Shown here: in pieces, positions 35,454 to 47,884 of the stretch
Numbering within the stretch: the first letter of the stretch is position 1
Layout: each line of letters begins with the position of its first letter
Origin: Triplophysa rosa
Lineage: Eukaryota > Chordata > Actinopteri > Cypriniformes > Nemacheilidae
NCBI RefSeq assembly: GCF_024868665.1
Contig: NC_079905.1
Span: 6,798,879 to 6,862,878, forward strand
DNA length: 64,000 nt
Direction: 5' to 3'
Notes under the pieces: model-generated
The model's database searches: none
Told to the model about the DNA's origin: nothing
The model's input: only the letters and a program-made list of their open reading frames with translations
Position numbers and translations under genes: made by a program

Positions 35454-35775
35454 TAGGGATGTAACAATATTATAGATGTGGTGTTATGCAATAGCAAAAT
35501 TGTCTCAATATTATCGTGGTCACATGATTGTATGAAACGATAGGTCTTCCGGGCCTAACATAGAGAATGTAAAAAAAATAGATCAAGGTCTATCTGTTGC
35601 AATTATTTTATTTTATAAAAGGGATTTCTAGGTCATACCTCTAAGGATGACGAAAAGATGATGGCACGTTTCAAAGTCATCATGTGTCATTTTAAATATA
35701 GCAACAAATATCGTACCGTGGACTTTATACCGAGATATTATAGTGCAGTGAGCGTTTGATATTGCTACATCCCTA
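35454..35775. mobile_element. MITE-like element with TIRs
   Basis: The left end TAGGGATGTAACAATAT and right end ATATTGCTACATCCCTA are imperfect inverted repeats of about 17 bases enclosing 320 bases without a gene. A terminal TA on each side may be the target-site duplication. Probably a degraded non-autonomous DNA transposon. Confidence 0.7.
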
Positions 35776-35989
35776 CAAACAAAGGAAACTTAAAAATGTT
35801 AGACATCTGTTCAAAGTGCTAATACAGAGCTAAGAATGAAGGAAGGCATACTTTAAGGACTGCAAATTCATATAGCTATTTTATTCCTGATCAAATAACA
35901 ACCTAACACACCCCTTTGATCATCCATTAGTTTCACATTTGCCAAACTACAATTTTCTCTTTGTCTTTTAGCTGGCACGCTTATAGCCG

Positions 35990-37400
35990 TGTTGAAATAT
36001 CGTATACCAAGCCCTTTGGTTACTATGTTTCTTTATCCCCAAGATCGAGTTCGCTGTAAACGGAACTCGAGAACAATAATCTGATATTTTATTGCTATCA
36101 GCGGAAGAATTTATTTTGCACTGGAGACAAATAGTGCACGCGCACTGTAATACTATCCGCCTTTCACGTCTTCATACTGTTATTGAATCTCTATTGCGGA
36201 AAGGCATGGTCTTGTTTCACAATTAAAAACACCATTTCAAATTACATCATTTGTCTCAACTAGAGTGAGAGTGGGCCTTTGGAGGCAGCTTTGTGACTGT
36301 TATGTTCTTTAGAGAAAGTTCCATCATTGCTGAAAGCTCGAGTGAAAGATGTGCTCCATTTCTGAGACCAATAAATCGACGAGTAGAGCTGCCTATAAAT
36401 TAACTTGGCCATTTTTGTAAAAAAAATAATCTAATAAATTTTGCTCAACCATATCGCGGAAAACTCAACGTCTGTGCTATATGCTTAATGGATTTCTTAA
36501 TCACAGGAGCACAGTTCATTTGCCATAAACTTTTTATTTCAGTGCGAAAAGTGGACTTTTAACGCCCTCATATTTTTACATCCCCATATTTCACATAATA
36601 AGTACAGTTGACATTTGGTGTGTGTTCTGGAAGCAGACGGTTTTGCCGGAATAAACTCAGTGACTTACTGAATCAAGTCCTTTGGAAACACCTGCAGAGG
36701 ATTTGATATGTTTCAACAAGCCGTTCAGAGCATGAATCCACTTTTACATTGGAAACGTTTAAAGAAAGTCTCGTTAAATTATCCATTCAAAGCCACTCTG
36801 AGTGGGAGCTGTCTCACTTCAATTTATTCCATATACAACTCTCAACTGTCAATATATTGCTTTAGATACACAAACCTTTCTATTTGAACCGTTTCCAAGC
36901 CGTGAGATACTGTTCAATGGATGATCCACGACCATGACATTGATCCCACGAGTGCCTCCCAATGGACACCATTTGAAACTACTCGTCGGACAGTCATAAC
37001 TGACCTTCAGTGCAGAAAAACAATGCACTGTAAATTTAGCAGAAGTACAGTTGAAATTAAATTAATACGAACAATGTCAATTAATACGAACTGGACAGAA
37101 AACACACTTTGAGCACACCTTAAGATGTCTTCGCCTCAGTCCCCTTGAAACTGTAGCTACCTTGGTTCTCAGACAGTTTATGACACAACACTGCAATTGT
37201 CCAAATGCTCCAGACACAGTGAGCTTTTTATGGTTGCGTTGCTTAAGCAACAAGGAGGATGTCTCCGTAATTAGGCGGATATTCCTTACCGCCTCAAAGG
37301 ATGCGCCAGGCAGGCCCGGCCGCTTCGCTGCAAGCAATCATAAAGCTCAGTCTTTCTCCCCCTCTGTTCTACTTTCTTTCTATCTCCCTCTCACTTAGTT
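35990..37400. promoter_or_regulatory. Enhancer-like region between hoxa10a remnant and hoxa11a
   Basis: Two broad blocks (about 35990-36420 and 36640-37380) are more complex than the AT-rich flanks and carry CCAATAAATCGACG, TTTTATGG and TAATTAGGCGG motifs typical of posterior Hox/CDX sites. An RFX-type palindrome lies within (separate entry). Overlapping ORFs here have no recognised domain. Confidence 0.35.
37238..37251. promoter_or_regulatory. Perfect RFX/X-box-type palindrome
   Basis: GTTGCTTAAGCAAC is a perfect 14-bp palindrome of the form GTTGC..GCAAC, the classical RFX dimer site. It sits in a dense block about 1.3 kb downstream of hoxa11a. Confidence 0.5.
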
Positions 37401-38583
37401 TATTGCTCTTAAATTGTCATATGTGAACGCTACGAGTACGCCCATAAACACTCGGATGATAACTACAAATAAGGTGACCACAGTAAAAGTCAGGTAAAAA
37501 CAGTTTTTCCCCGAGAGAGTTGCTCTTTTGAAAGCTTTTAAGAGAAAGGCGGTAAACATCGTATGAAACCACATAACATGCAAGGAACATTATATACATT
37601 GCAGATCAAATAATGAGCTACAAACACTCTTTCAAATTACCCCTCTGGATTATTTAATTTTTGAAATATATGTTTTACATATGATCTTCTGATACAAGCA
37701 GACAAATCTTTGTTTTCATCCCCGCACAGTGTTTGTCACGTTTCTGTGCAGAGAATAAGGTGGACAAAAATGTTCAGTGCGAAAAATATTTCTTTTTAGG
37801 ATGAAAAGGGACATAATGCAAGTAAACCAAGAGAAACACTTAATATATGCATTACCAGGTGTGTTTATGTTTTACTATTGATTGGAATTCAGAAAGTTTG
37901 CTCTTTTTTTCGTTCAATCAACCTTTGTAAAATTGTTATTTCATATCTCTCCGTTCACAGACTTTGCAAAAAATAAAAAAATTGAAATGATCAGAATATG
38001 GTCAGTATAGGCTACAGATGACCATGATGTTTAGACATTATTATATGAAATTGCTTACCTAAGTCTTTCAATAATAATGCTGAAGGTAATTGTTGGAAAA
38101 TCAATAAATAATTCGAAAACGGCGAGCAGTCAAACCAACATTCTCGTATGTTGTTCTTCTATTTGGTCACACCAAAGTCTTTAGCCCAAAACGTAAAAAG
38201 ACACTACATTCCCCCACGATTATCACACCACATTAAAAGTGTGTTACAAAGCATTTACTTGTTTAGACCCAAATGCTTTACACAGTTTTTCTCACTTTTT
38301 GTTTGTAATGCACAACTGAAAACAGGGAAGCAATTGCTCGGTGCAATTGTTCGACCTCCCAAAAATACTGATTTGTACGCAACAAAATTAATCGGAACAC
38401 AACGTGTGTCAGTATACGAGCACAAAACAACGTTTACTGAAATCATGGAACTCTTCAAGTTATTGCGAATGGTTCTTTATCACGAACTTGAAATTATCCG
38501 CTGGCGCTGATCATCAGTATCGTATCATTTGTGATATCATTAATGCCGCTGTTGTGTTTGTGCATTTTTGGCATTTCCTTGTC
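37401..38583 (-). other. hoxa11a downstream flank and probable 3' UTR
   Basis: AT-rich DNA. The portion adjoining hoxa11a is presumably 3' UTR. A 120-codon plus-strand ORF at 38148-38510 has no recognised domain and lies antisense to the presumed UTR. Confidence 0.35.
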
Positions 38584-40094
38584 CTACAGCAGCGGGTTTG
38601 TATAGTATTGCAATCGGTCTCGATTAAGCTTCTTTTCCTTCATGCGCCGGTTTTGGAACCAAATTTTCACTTGCCGATCGGTGAGATTAAGCATCCGTGA
38701 GAGTTGAAGTCGCTTCTCTTTGTTGATATACACACTGAAGAAAAACTCTCTTTCGAGCTCTCGGAGTTGAAATTTTGTATAGGGACATCTCTTCTTGCGA
38801 ACCCTGGGTCCACCTGGGAGACAATTAACAAATAATATAATATTATAAGATTAGAAAATTCTTACGATGATAAGACTAGAAAAATATTAGACATATATTC
38901 ATATTTTACAATATAATATTAAATATACATATTTATATTTTAATATAAGTATTACTACTGATAATGTATATAAATACATTAAAAGTATGAAAATATTTAG
39001 TGTTGTCAGTATAGCTACTACGAATATTGCTGTAAACATTATAATTTATTTTAGTACTAAAGTATTAGTACTTTTATATTGGATTGTTTATCAGACGCCT
39101 TGGTATAGGCACATATTGCATTTTCCCTAGCACAAGCCTTTTAAATCCTGAAAGAAACATTCATGATTTAACAGAGACACAGGAGAAGCTTGTTATTAAG
39201 GCTGTTGCAAGCAGTAGGCTATACTATGAAATCACCGCAGCCACTTAAATACGTTTTAAAGTTCAAGTTAAAAAATGCACGCTCCGCGTTTTCATGGCCA
39301 ATTTCAATTCCAAGCGCACGTGATTCAAACAGTTTATACGTATCCTAGGTTTTGTTGGGGAAATCTCAAGCCCTCCATAAACCTTATACGCTTATAAAAC
39401 AGCATATAAAAAATTTAACAGGAGCGCGCTAGATTGCAAACTTTCTCGCACGCTCGCTGCGCTCATACATACTGTTCGCACCGCTGGTCTTTTCCTCATT
39501 GTTGTTGCCAGAAGAAGATTCGGGGCTACTGGTCTCCTGTCGCTCCTTTTCTTCAGACTCCTGCTCCGGTGCGGGGACTGGCGTTGCCTGTTTACTGGAG
39601 TGCTGTTTATCCCTCGCTGCATAGTCGCTGTTCGGCGCACTGTCCGAGCCCACATGGGCTGCGTCGAAAAACTGGTCAAATGCTTGAGGCAGCACCCCGT
39701 TTCTTCCACCACCGCCGTAGAAATTGGACGCGGAGCTCGCATGCGATGTGTGGTAATATGCAGATGAATTATTCTTGGGGAATATCTCACCAACAGTCGT
39801 CGGTGTTGCTAAACACTCCCTGTGTACTATGTCCTCCGGCGGATAACACTGAGCCAATGGACCCCGGTGAGGCCATTTACTAGAAGCGTCAATAGCATAG
39901 TCCCGGAATGTAACCTCCCTGACATGCTGTACCTGAGGCAGGTTAGAAGAAAAAGAGTAGGGTACGGAACGAGAAGACGGACTTTGGGAAAGAAAAGAGG
40001 GCAGCGTGGAGAAATCAGCCCCCGGAACATAATACGTGCAGCTGGGCAGATACATGTTTGAGCCAACAGAAACCCTCTCGTCAAAATCCATCAT
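38584..40094 (-). CDS. hoxa11a: Homeobox protein Hox-A11a, two exons
   Basis: Group-11 Abd-B-type transcription factor, known in vertebrates for roles in paired appendage and urogenital development. Exon 1 is 39473-40094 and exon 2 is 38584-38813; the joined frame is 283 aa. The start [19 protein letters not shown] is diagnostic; the open frame extends further upstream without family similarity. Exon 1 has [14 protein letters not shown] and a serine-rich end. The homeodomain (about 212-271) has [18 protein letters not shown], and the protein ends [10 protein letters not shown]. The 659 bp intron is phase 1; the best donor is AACA|GTATGT with acceptor CCCAG|GTGGA, giving [10 protein letters not shown]. 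An upstream GTGCGA donor is possible but weaker. Confidence 0.96.
39290..39325 (+). promoter_or_regulatory. CCAAT plus CACGTGA inside the hoxa11a intron
   Basis: ATGGCCAATTTC is followed by GCGCACGTGATTC with the E-box at 39317-39323. CCAAT and E-box pairs otherwise mark Hox promoters here. This one is intronic and near exon 1, so it could serve an antisense or internal transcript. Function is inferred. Confidence 0.3.
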
Positions 40095-40265
40095 TGTACC
40101 TGCGCAAATTCTAGCTTGAGCTAGCAAGACCTAAACGCAACGCCCACAACATAGCTCTCAGGAGCGCGTGCCTCTTACCCGAGTTGTAGTGGGATCCGCC
40201 AGGCAGAATTTTTGAGAGGTAAGATGACGTGGAAATCCATTACGATCCATTCCGACCGAGGCCAA

Positions 40266-40275
40266 GGTCACGTGA
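40266..40275 (-). promoter_or_regulatory. hoxa11a proximal promoter E-box
   Basis: GGTCACGTGA about 172 bp upstream of the hoxa11a start. Confidence 0.55.
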
Positions 40276-42371
40276 TCGAAAAAAGAAATTGACAGGTCGC
40301 TCTCTTCCTGTTCAACAACAATATCTACCAATTACAAACCCATGTGTACTGTAATGGTGGGCTACACTGTGCAACAAGGTTTCGAAATACACGAATATTC
40401 TTTACAAATAATTTGAATCAGAATTTTACTGGGCATGTTTGATTGTATAGCCTATTTTTAAATGACGAATAACATCAATGCGACCAGAAACTCATACTTC
40501 AAAACATTAATGAATATAATATTTTTTAAAGATATCTCTCGGTATTTTGGTCTTAAATAGGCTAGCATACGTATTTTTTATTGCTGCGGTATGACTCGCA
40601 GGAATCCGTGGAGTCATCTCAATCTCCACTTTCTGCTTTTCCCGTTGTGTTCGAGCTATTGATTAAACCAAGATCTATTCATGTATGAGGAGACGGAACT
40701 AGGCCTATACGAGGACCACTTTGTGAGATAAAATAACGGGCTTTAAATGAAGGGGAAATTTAAATTAAATGAAACAGTGATTTGCTAGTATTTCCATTTT
40801 TAAATATTTGCCATGTCCTTTTTACAATAGAGTGTTACATTTTCTTTTTCAGCTCCAACCCTGTTTATTTGACAGAAGCCACAATAAATAAATCCAACCG
40901 TGGGTCTAAACCCGGATTAGGCCATAGATGCCTACGAGGAACACACACGGAGGTGAGTGACACGAGCCTCTCATAATTTTCAGTAATCTGAGTAATCTGA
41001 TGTTGCATTAGTGATGCTAAAGATTAGTGTTGTTAAAGCAAAGTTAAAGATCATCACAGATATAGAAAAAGAACAGAAACTGAATTCGGTGTCCTTGAAA
41101 CTAGAGGCTCCACCTCATCGTCAATTTGACAAATTCTGCGCCTAGTCTTGGACAGATTTCAGCAGTAATTTTGGGACCGAGTGCAACGGAAACGTGCGGT
41201 AAAGAGTCAGGTGTAACTAGAATTTCATTTACGACATTATCCACTATAGGCCAACAGAACGAGGCTGATCAGATGAGTCAACATACTCCAGCCAAAACCA
41301 GTACTTTATTCATCTCTAAAAGAAGTTGAATCAACTCTTAACTCAAGAACTGCAGATTAAGGTAATACTACTATAGAGCCGATATAATAACAAGAAAATT
41401 AAAAATAAGGTTAGGCCTATACGGATGCAGAAATATAAACAATCGATCATCACAAATTACTTAAAATATTGCAACATATCTTATAATTGTGTCTTAATGT
41501 GTCATTCTTAGTTTTTTTCTTTTGGTCTTTTCTCCATGCTTCTACGTAAAGTTTGTTGTTGGGGACATATCCCCTTCCCCCCTTTCAAAGTTACCGCACA
41601 CACTTGGCTTTACGGTCGACTTCAAGTTCGGGGAGGGGGACGGGCTACCGCCCACCACGCAAGTCTGGAAAAAAAGGACGCCACGCAAGCCACTGTATGC
41701 CCCGGATGAAATTCCAGAAATGTCGCTTTCACGTCAAGGAACTTTCAAAGACTTTACAGGAAACTTCACTACAGGAAGAGCAATATAAATATAACGTGAC
41801 AACTACGGAAAAATCAGACAGTGGACTTGGAACTTGGAATAAATAGCATATCAACATATCAAACATCTTATCACACACAGCACGAAAACACGTTCTCAGT
41901 ATAACAATACACAATAATATATATTGTGAAGTCATGTTTTGCATGCAGACTGCAGGGGATATGGAACTTAAGGGAATGGCCGACATATTTGAAGACACTA
42001 TTTGTGTGGAATCGTATGGACAAATTTGGACATGGGGATCAGTATTATAGTAATGCAGATAAGCGCAATATAATACTTCACTAGTGTTTTTTAGTGAATG
42101 CCAGTTGCTTTGTCAATTATAATAATGATAAAAAATAGCAACACAAAAAACGTAATTCAAGACAATTTACAGAAAGAAAAAAGTTGATAAACCTTCTTAT
42201 GTATTATTTAAAAATGATCGTTGGTGTCCTGATAGGCCTATATATATTCCTTTCATTATTATTAGTTGTATTTTTTATTGAGCTCATTGTTAAGACTTTC
42301 ATTTCGACTTGTAATTGCACCTAATTGTAGTCATTGAGAAGTAAGATTAGTGCTAATGTTATTGGTTAAAT
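40276..42371. other. hoxa11a-hoxa13a spacer, first part
   Basis: Non-coding. A dense block at about 41520-41790 stands out from AT-rich flanks; plus-strand ORFs of 88 and 97 codons cross it in different frames but have no recognisable domain, so I read it as regulatory rather than coding. Confidence 0.35.
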
Positions 42372-42801
42372 TCTGGCACTTCCTTTCTTTCTAAATGTAG
42401 GCTACTGTCTTGAAATGTAATGTAACTTTTTGTACAGTTTAAAATTCTATTAGTTCTAAGCAATTAATCTAAACAATTCAAATACACACTAATATTTTTA
42501 CATTTTGTTATAAATTTGTCAACAATTAATAATAAGCGAAAGTAATAAAATGAGATCTACAATTTCAATAAAACAATTTGAATAAAAAATCTAGCACTTC
42601 GTTTATTTCTAAATGTAGGCTCCTGTCTTTAAATGTAATGTAACTTTTTGTACAATTAAAAATTCTATTAGTTCTAAGCAATTAATCCAAACAATTAAAA
42701 TATACACTAATAATTTTAAAATGTGGTTATAAATTTGTCAACAAACAATAATGAAAGAAAGTAATAAAATGACATCTATAATTTCATTAAAACAATTTGA
42801 A
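42372..42801. repeat. Tandem duplication, about 218 bp x 2
   Basis: Copy 1 (42372-42589) and copy 2 (42590-42801) run in parallel throughout, for example TCTGGCACTTCCTTTCTTTC against TCTAGCACTTCGTTTATTTC, and both share CTATTAGTTCTAAGCAATTA. The copies have diverged by scattered substitutions and small indels, so the duplication is not recent. Confidence 0.92.
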
Positions 42802-45800
42802 AGAACAAAGAAATGTTATAGAGGAAAGCCGCAGGCACCTACTTTTGGGGAGCAATTAAAATAACACAGCACAATTTTTACTGTAGAACATTTGGTCTCT
42901 TTTCTTTCCTTAGAAAAACGTTGAAATACATTTTCTAATAATCACTTCTCTCTCTCTATTTACATTTTAAAGTAGACATATGTACGAATTTTAAAATAAA
43001 AAAGACGTCGCACACTTGTATTTCTATATCAAAGCGAACTAAGGAAGTAGCCCAACTATGTTTTAACTAATGAATTAACTAAACCAGACGTTCGCTTAAA
43101 AGGTTGTATATGGCCTTGGCTTTCATTGTCTAGACGACCACCCCGAGCTTTAACCCTTACTCCGGCGCACAGAATGAAACCTGAGATAGACCCGCGCCAG
43201 TTGTATTAATTCTCCAATCTCTCTCAATTCACACAATGACTTTTGCTTAGAAATATCCATACGTTTGAACCTTATAAACATGTAAGTATATGGTCAAAGT
43301 AAGTTATAAATGTTATTAAAATGAATTATTAAATTGTGTAAAATCTCTTTTAAATTATTATTTTTGAGCCATGCGGTTCCTTGGTTGTAGGGCGGGGTGG
43401 GGGCGGTGTGGCGACTATGGGAGTGAATTTTAAGGAGCTATTTATATCTTTTCCGTACATATTCAATAACCGTACATATTTCATTCGTACATAAATATAG
43501 TGGGATTTTCTGCATCTATCGTTTAAAAATTTTAAATATTTTACCCACCTAGTGTCCCATTACTGAATTTCGGACATTTCCACCACATGGTTATATTAAA
43601 AGACAGTCAAAGAACACGTCAAAAACGGGTTCTGAAAGAAAAATAAAATTCAATCTATTTGAACAAACCAGGATTTGTTTAGTAGCTGGTCCAGAGATCC
43701 ATAAAATATAGTCTCGAATTTGCACTTCCAGCAAAACCAAAAGCAAACACGATCCTGCAGATGCTATTTACTTTTTGTTCTGTAGATGGCGCCAGACACC
43801 ACCTTTACTAATAAGTAAATGAGTTGTGGACTCTAGAACCAAGACATTACGTGGACATACCAGAAACACACACACAGACGTGATACATTTATTTGTTTAC
43901 ATGAAAAGCAAACAGCTGCAAAATTCAATTATAATTGAAAGACCATAATATATGATACATGCACTGCGTTAAGATTGTACAAGGAGAAGCAGTCTCCATT
44001 CGCTGTTAAAATATTGCTTGTATCAAAACTAAGGAAAAACTAGCATGATTTTTTTAATTTTCATTATGTTTGTTTGTAGGCCTAATTTAGCTCTAATACA
44101 ATACCGTTTTTTTTGTGGTAAGATTGGAACTATGCAATCAACACAAATTATCCATGAGACAAAAATGATAAAGGCTGTATATTAACTCCGTAAAATTAAT
44201 TTCTGTTTTATTTCGCTAATCAAATCAAATTAAGAGTAGCCTAACCATACGTATCTGCAAATCCAAAAGTCTTTATTTGTAAAGTATGTTTCTCTGCGCG
44301 TGGCTTACCCTTTTTTGCCAAAAAAGGAAGAAATACAACAAATGCATTTTACCTCGCAAAACCATAGCCTATCTGAAAATAATATAAATAGCCAAACAGT
44401 TCTCAAAAATACAAAAGCGAAAAGCCAGAAAACCAAACTTCAGTATTCAGCAGATGTAAGATTTCGTGTAAAAAGGTTTTGTTTAAATTGTAATTTGACA
44501 TCACATCAAATGAGACACTACAAGTTGCTAAATTTAAAATGTAACTCAATCTTAAAAAGCGTTTGATCTAAAAGTGTATGGTTAAATGTTTGAAAGTATT
44601 ATTGATAACAAAAATATGATTGTGCCAACATATGAATGTCTTTATTACAAAACAAAAATTGTATTTAAAAACGTTTTTAACATGAATGACTTGGACCAAA
44701 TGTGAATCAAGTCATAATCTAATGATGAGATCAGGAGCACCAAAGTTTGACTTATTATTTTTTTTATTTTTGTACAATTATTAATTTCACTATGATATCG
44801 ATCTTAGAATTACTGTCAATATTAAAAAGCCTATATCAAGATTGTTTTTTTACAAAATGTTCTTTATGTCGGACGATTTTGTAGAAACCAATAGTTGAAC
44901 CAAAAGACTTAAGTTGGGTTTTCACAGGCAGGGCCACAAATAATGAAGCAATGCAGCAAACATGGGAACCCTTTCAATACTGTTTAAAAAGTATCCCACG
45001 GTGAGGACTCAAAAAGTTGATTTAATGCCAAGATTACATTTTTTACAAACTTCGGGCAAAGGGTGAATACACTGAAATGATACAATAAAACGTAAATTGT
45101 AATTGTAAATGTATCGTAACTTGTATATGTACATTTTTAGTCACAACAGAATACCGACACGTGTGTTATTCAATAGTTTTGATGAGTTTACAATTATTCT
45201 AAACTGTGGAAAAAACGTTGATATAAAATAAATAAGTGACCCTTATATTTTGAATGGTTACGCCATGTAGAAAAAAATGTGTGTGTAAAAAAACGAGCCT
45301 CGTATGTCAAAAAAAAACCGAGCATGTGAATAGTCATTACTTTATGTCGCCGTCAGCTTTTAAAAGCAAAAAAGATCTTAATCGCAGAACTAAGTAAATT
45401 TAGCTTGTATAATTTGGACAATGTATTTCAGTTTATTAGTCTGATACTTCAATGATACAATCAATGTTCAATCGTCAAAACGTTACAAAAACTACAATTT
45501 TTTTTAGAAAATGCATGTTTTACGTCCATTAAAACTATTCTCTAAAACAGGTAGGCCTAAACTTGAATTTAGAGATGCTACATTAGGACAAGCAAGTAGC
45601 CTACAGCTGGAACTGCTCATGGTTGTGGACGACCAAGGTCATCTACTTCCACTTACAAATGTCCAACGGAAGATGGCGCCGTTGCTCTACCGTATGACTG
45701 GGACACGCCATTACCTAGCCTACGACTCAAAGCACACATGATGTATTATTTCTTGTTCCATTCTAAAGACATGAAGAGATATCACAAAGTGCATACTAAG

Positions 45801-46600
45801 ATATTTGGTAATGCAAACCATAAAGACACTTTACGCACTATCCCATCCAACAAATCACTTTCTTTTTGAACGTCATACATTTACAAAAATTATGACCGAT
45901 GTGTTAAATCAAATTTATGTTCGAGAACTTTTATTTGTAGCTTTTTGTGATTTTTCGATGTTGTCTAGAGCTGCAAAATATGTAATATATATTACGTCTT
46001 CATACATTGTTTTCTTATCAATGGTTTATTAGGACGGATTTTTGAGAAACACTAATACAACGACAAAACACAAGCTAATCCAACACACAGTAATTTTATA
46101 GTGTAGGCCTAGCCTATTTGGCACTGAAATAACCACACATTGATATGATAAACATCTGGGTCCATACCTCATATTATCCAGCATGAGGCGAAGAAAAACT
46201 GATATTTTAATTACATTTCAAATAAACTGACACTGGACGTCATTGAAGACTGAATCGACTCAAACCACGCTAATAAAGAGTTACAGGAGCGTAAATTCAA
46301 AATCCAAAGTACTTTGCCATAGATATTGCTATAGTAAATAATCACAACACAACAGGTATATGTCGGCCCTTTTTGTCCTGAGTTGGGAATATGGCCATAC
46401 AGTTTTCGCCAACACCTGGTGCGGCGTCCAAATGACGCACCGCGTCACCATTCAACCTTGTCCGATCCAAAGTGTTCACTTCAGAGCAGTAGTCCAGGAG
46501 AAACAAATATTCGTCTAATAAACGTCTATTATTTCATAACTCTGAAACACATATTTGAGTGTGTGGGCGATCATTGTCCCCCAATTTACCCAGAGCAAAG
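42802..46600. other. hoxa11a-hoxa13a spacer, second part
   Basis: Mostly AT-rich. A dense block at 43080-43220 (contains CGAGCTTTAACCCTTACTCC) and a G-rich run at 43385-43425 are candidate regulatory sites. The last few hundred bases before hoxa13a (about 46380-46600) are GC-richer and are probably its 3' UTR. No further gene seen. Confidence 0.4.
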
Positions 46601-47731
46601 CTAACTGCTGGTTTTTAATTTATTGACGACCTTTTTCTCCTTTACCCGTCGGTTCTGGAACCAGATAGTAACCTGTCGTTCAGACAGATTGGTCTGAGTG
46701 GATATCCGTCTGCGTTTGTCTTTGGTGATAAACTTGTTGGTGGCATATTCGCGTTCAAGTTCCTTTAGCTGAACCTTGGTGTATGGAACGCGTTTCTTTC
46801 TCCCACGTCGATAAGAGCTGCCGTCTGATCCTCCGTGAGATACTGCTTCTGAGGAAAAACATTTAGTAAATATGTTAAACTGTGTAGAATTTGGAAAATA
46901 AGGAACTTGTATCCAATAATGGTAAGCATAGGCGCAGGGACACACTGATGTTACAATAAAAGAGAAATGTAATATATTGTAAATGTGTTTTGCTATGCGT
47001 ATTAATAAATTATTTAGGCTATTTTGACAAAATCTGTTGTCTTTACCTGGTACAGGCGACTTCCATATATGTCCCGTCTGTGGCTGTTCTTTGGTGCAGT
47101 AGACCTGTCCGTTCCAGCTACTGGCCGTGATAGCCCAAGGTTGGTAACTCTCTATAGGTAATAGGGTCTCGTGCCGCGGCTCTGCAGGCCCGCTCATTGC
47201 CTGGACCACAGGGACATCCAGGTAACTTGAAACTGGCTGGTACGGGTTCGAGGCGTAGCTTGAATAGAAGGCAAACTCTTTGGCGCGCGAGGTGGTGTAA
47301 TCTTCGCCTGTTGAAGCAGACGTGTCCATGAATTTTTCCCCGTACGGCGAGGCACACGCGGGGGACTGGGCACATGTTTTAACACCGCCACTGCCCCCGT
47401 GATGGTGTGACATTCGGCAAGGGTAATATCCTCCACCACCGAAATACCCGTAGGAAAGTGAAGCGCTGGCCGATCCCTGAACGGCTGAACAGGGGCTGCA
47501 TTGCTTGCCAGGCTCACCCGCTCCTGCTGCAGCTACTTCGCTTGACGGATACGCAGCGCTGGGCGCAAGACAGCCAGGATGAGCCATCAAATTCCTGCAA
47601 GGACTCGGAGAGAAGTTACCCCCCGTGAACCCGTCCATGTTTTTTCCAGATTCGTCCAGACCACCGCCGTTATCATAGAGAAACATGATCGGGTCAATCC
47701 AGCGCGGGCGAAGTATAAGTGACGTTGTCAT
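46601..47731 (-). CDS. hoxa13a: Homeobox protein Hox-A13a, two exons with in-frame intron
   Basis: Group-13 transcription factor acting in distal fin/limb and terminal body patterning. Exon 1 is 47047-47731 and exon 2 is 46601-46848; the spliced product is 310 aa. The start is [21 protein letters not shown]. Exon 1 holds the [13 protein letters not shown] and [20 protein letters not shown] blocks. The homeodomain (about 244-303) has [20 protein letters not shown] and [20 protein letters not shown], ending VVNKLKTSS. The intron is only 198 bp, is a multiple of three and lacks a stop, so an unspliced frame of 376 aa exists. Splice sites are CCAG|GTAAAG and CCTCAG|AAGCA, and only the spliced form restores PVPEAVSHGG. 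It lacks a Pbx hexapeptide, as usual for the group. Confidence 0.97.
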   Translation of the reverse strand: MTTSLILRPRWIDPIMFLYDNGGGLDESGKNMDGFTGGNFSPSPCRNLMAHPGCLAPSAAYPSSEVAAAGAGEPGKQCSPCSAVQGSASASLSYGYFGGGGYYPCRMSHHHGGSGGVKTCAQSPACASPYGEKFMDTSASTGEDYTTSRAKEFAFYSSYASNPYQPVSSYLDVPVVQAMSGPAEPRHETLLPIESYQPWAITASSWNGQVYCTKEQPQTGHIWKSPVPGKDNRFCQNSLNNLLIRIAKHIYNILHFSFIVTSVCPCAYAYHYWIQVPYFPNSTQFNIFTKCFSSEAVSHGGSDGSSYRRGRKKRVPYTKVQLKELEREYATNKFITKDKRRRISTQTNLSERQVTIWFQNRRVKEKKVVNKLKTSS

Positions 47732-47859
47732 AGCCCGTCGGACATGGAGACTCGTGGCTCTTTTTTGAAAAGCCCTGAGACTGAAAAAGAGAAGACAGTC
47801 GATTCCGCGAGAGTCAAGCGACTCTGACGCACCCCGTGCATATCCAGATGCACGACTCC

Positions 47860-47884
47860 ATTGGCTTAAAACTGGTCATGTGAT
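47860..47884 (-). promoter_or_regulatory. hoxa13a proximal promoter: CCAAT and variant E-box
   Basis: ATTGG (minus-strand CCAAT) at 47860-47864 and GTCATGTGAT at 47875-47884, about 130-155 bp upstream of the start. The E-box differs by one base from the CACGTGA of the other genes. Confidence 0.4.

Noticed and set aside
38148..38510. 120-codon plus-strand ORF antisense to the hoxa11a 3' region
   Set aside because: No domain; lies in the presumed 3' UTR of hoxa11a.
41522..41846. Overlapping 88- and 97-codon ORFs
   Set aside because: Two frames of the same GC-richer block are open; neither looks like a known protein.
43385..43425. G-quadruplex in the G-rich run
   Set aside because: Only three runs of three or more G plus a GG; does not meet the usual four-run rule.
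46849..47046. Reading hoxa13a as a single-exon 376-aa gene
   Set aside because: The segment has clear donor and acceptor, and its translation is unlike Hox13; splicing restores the family sequence.
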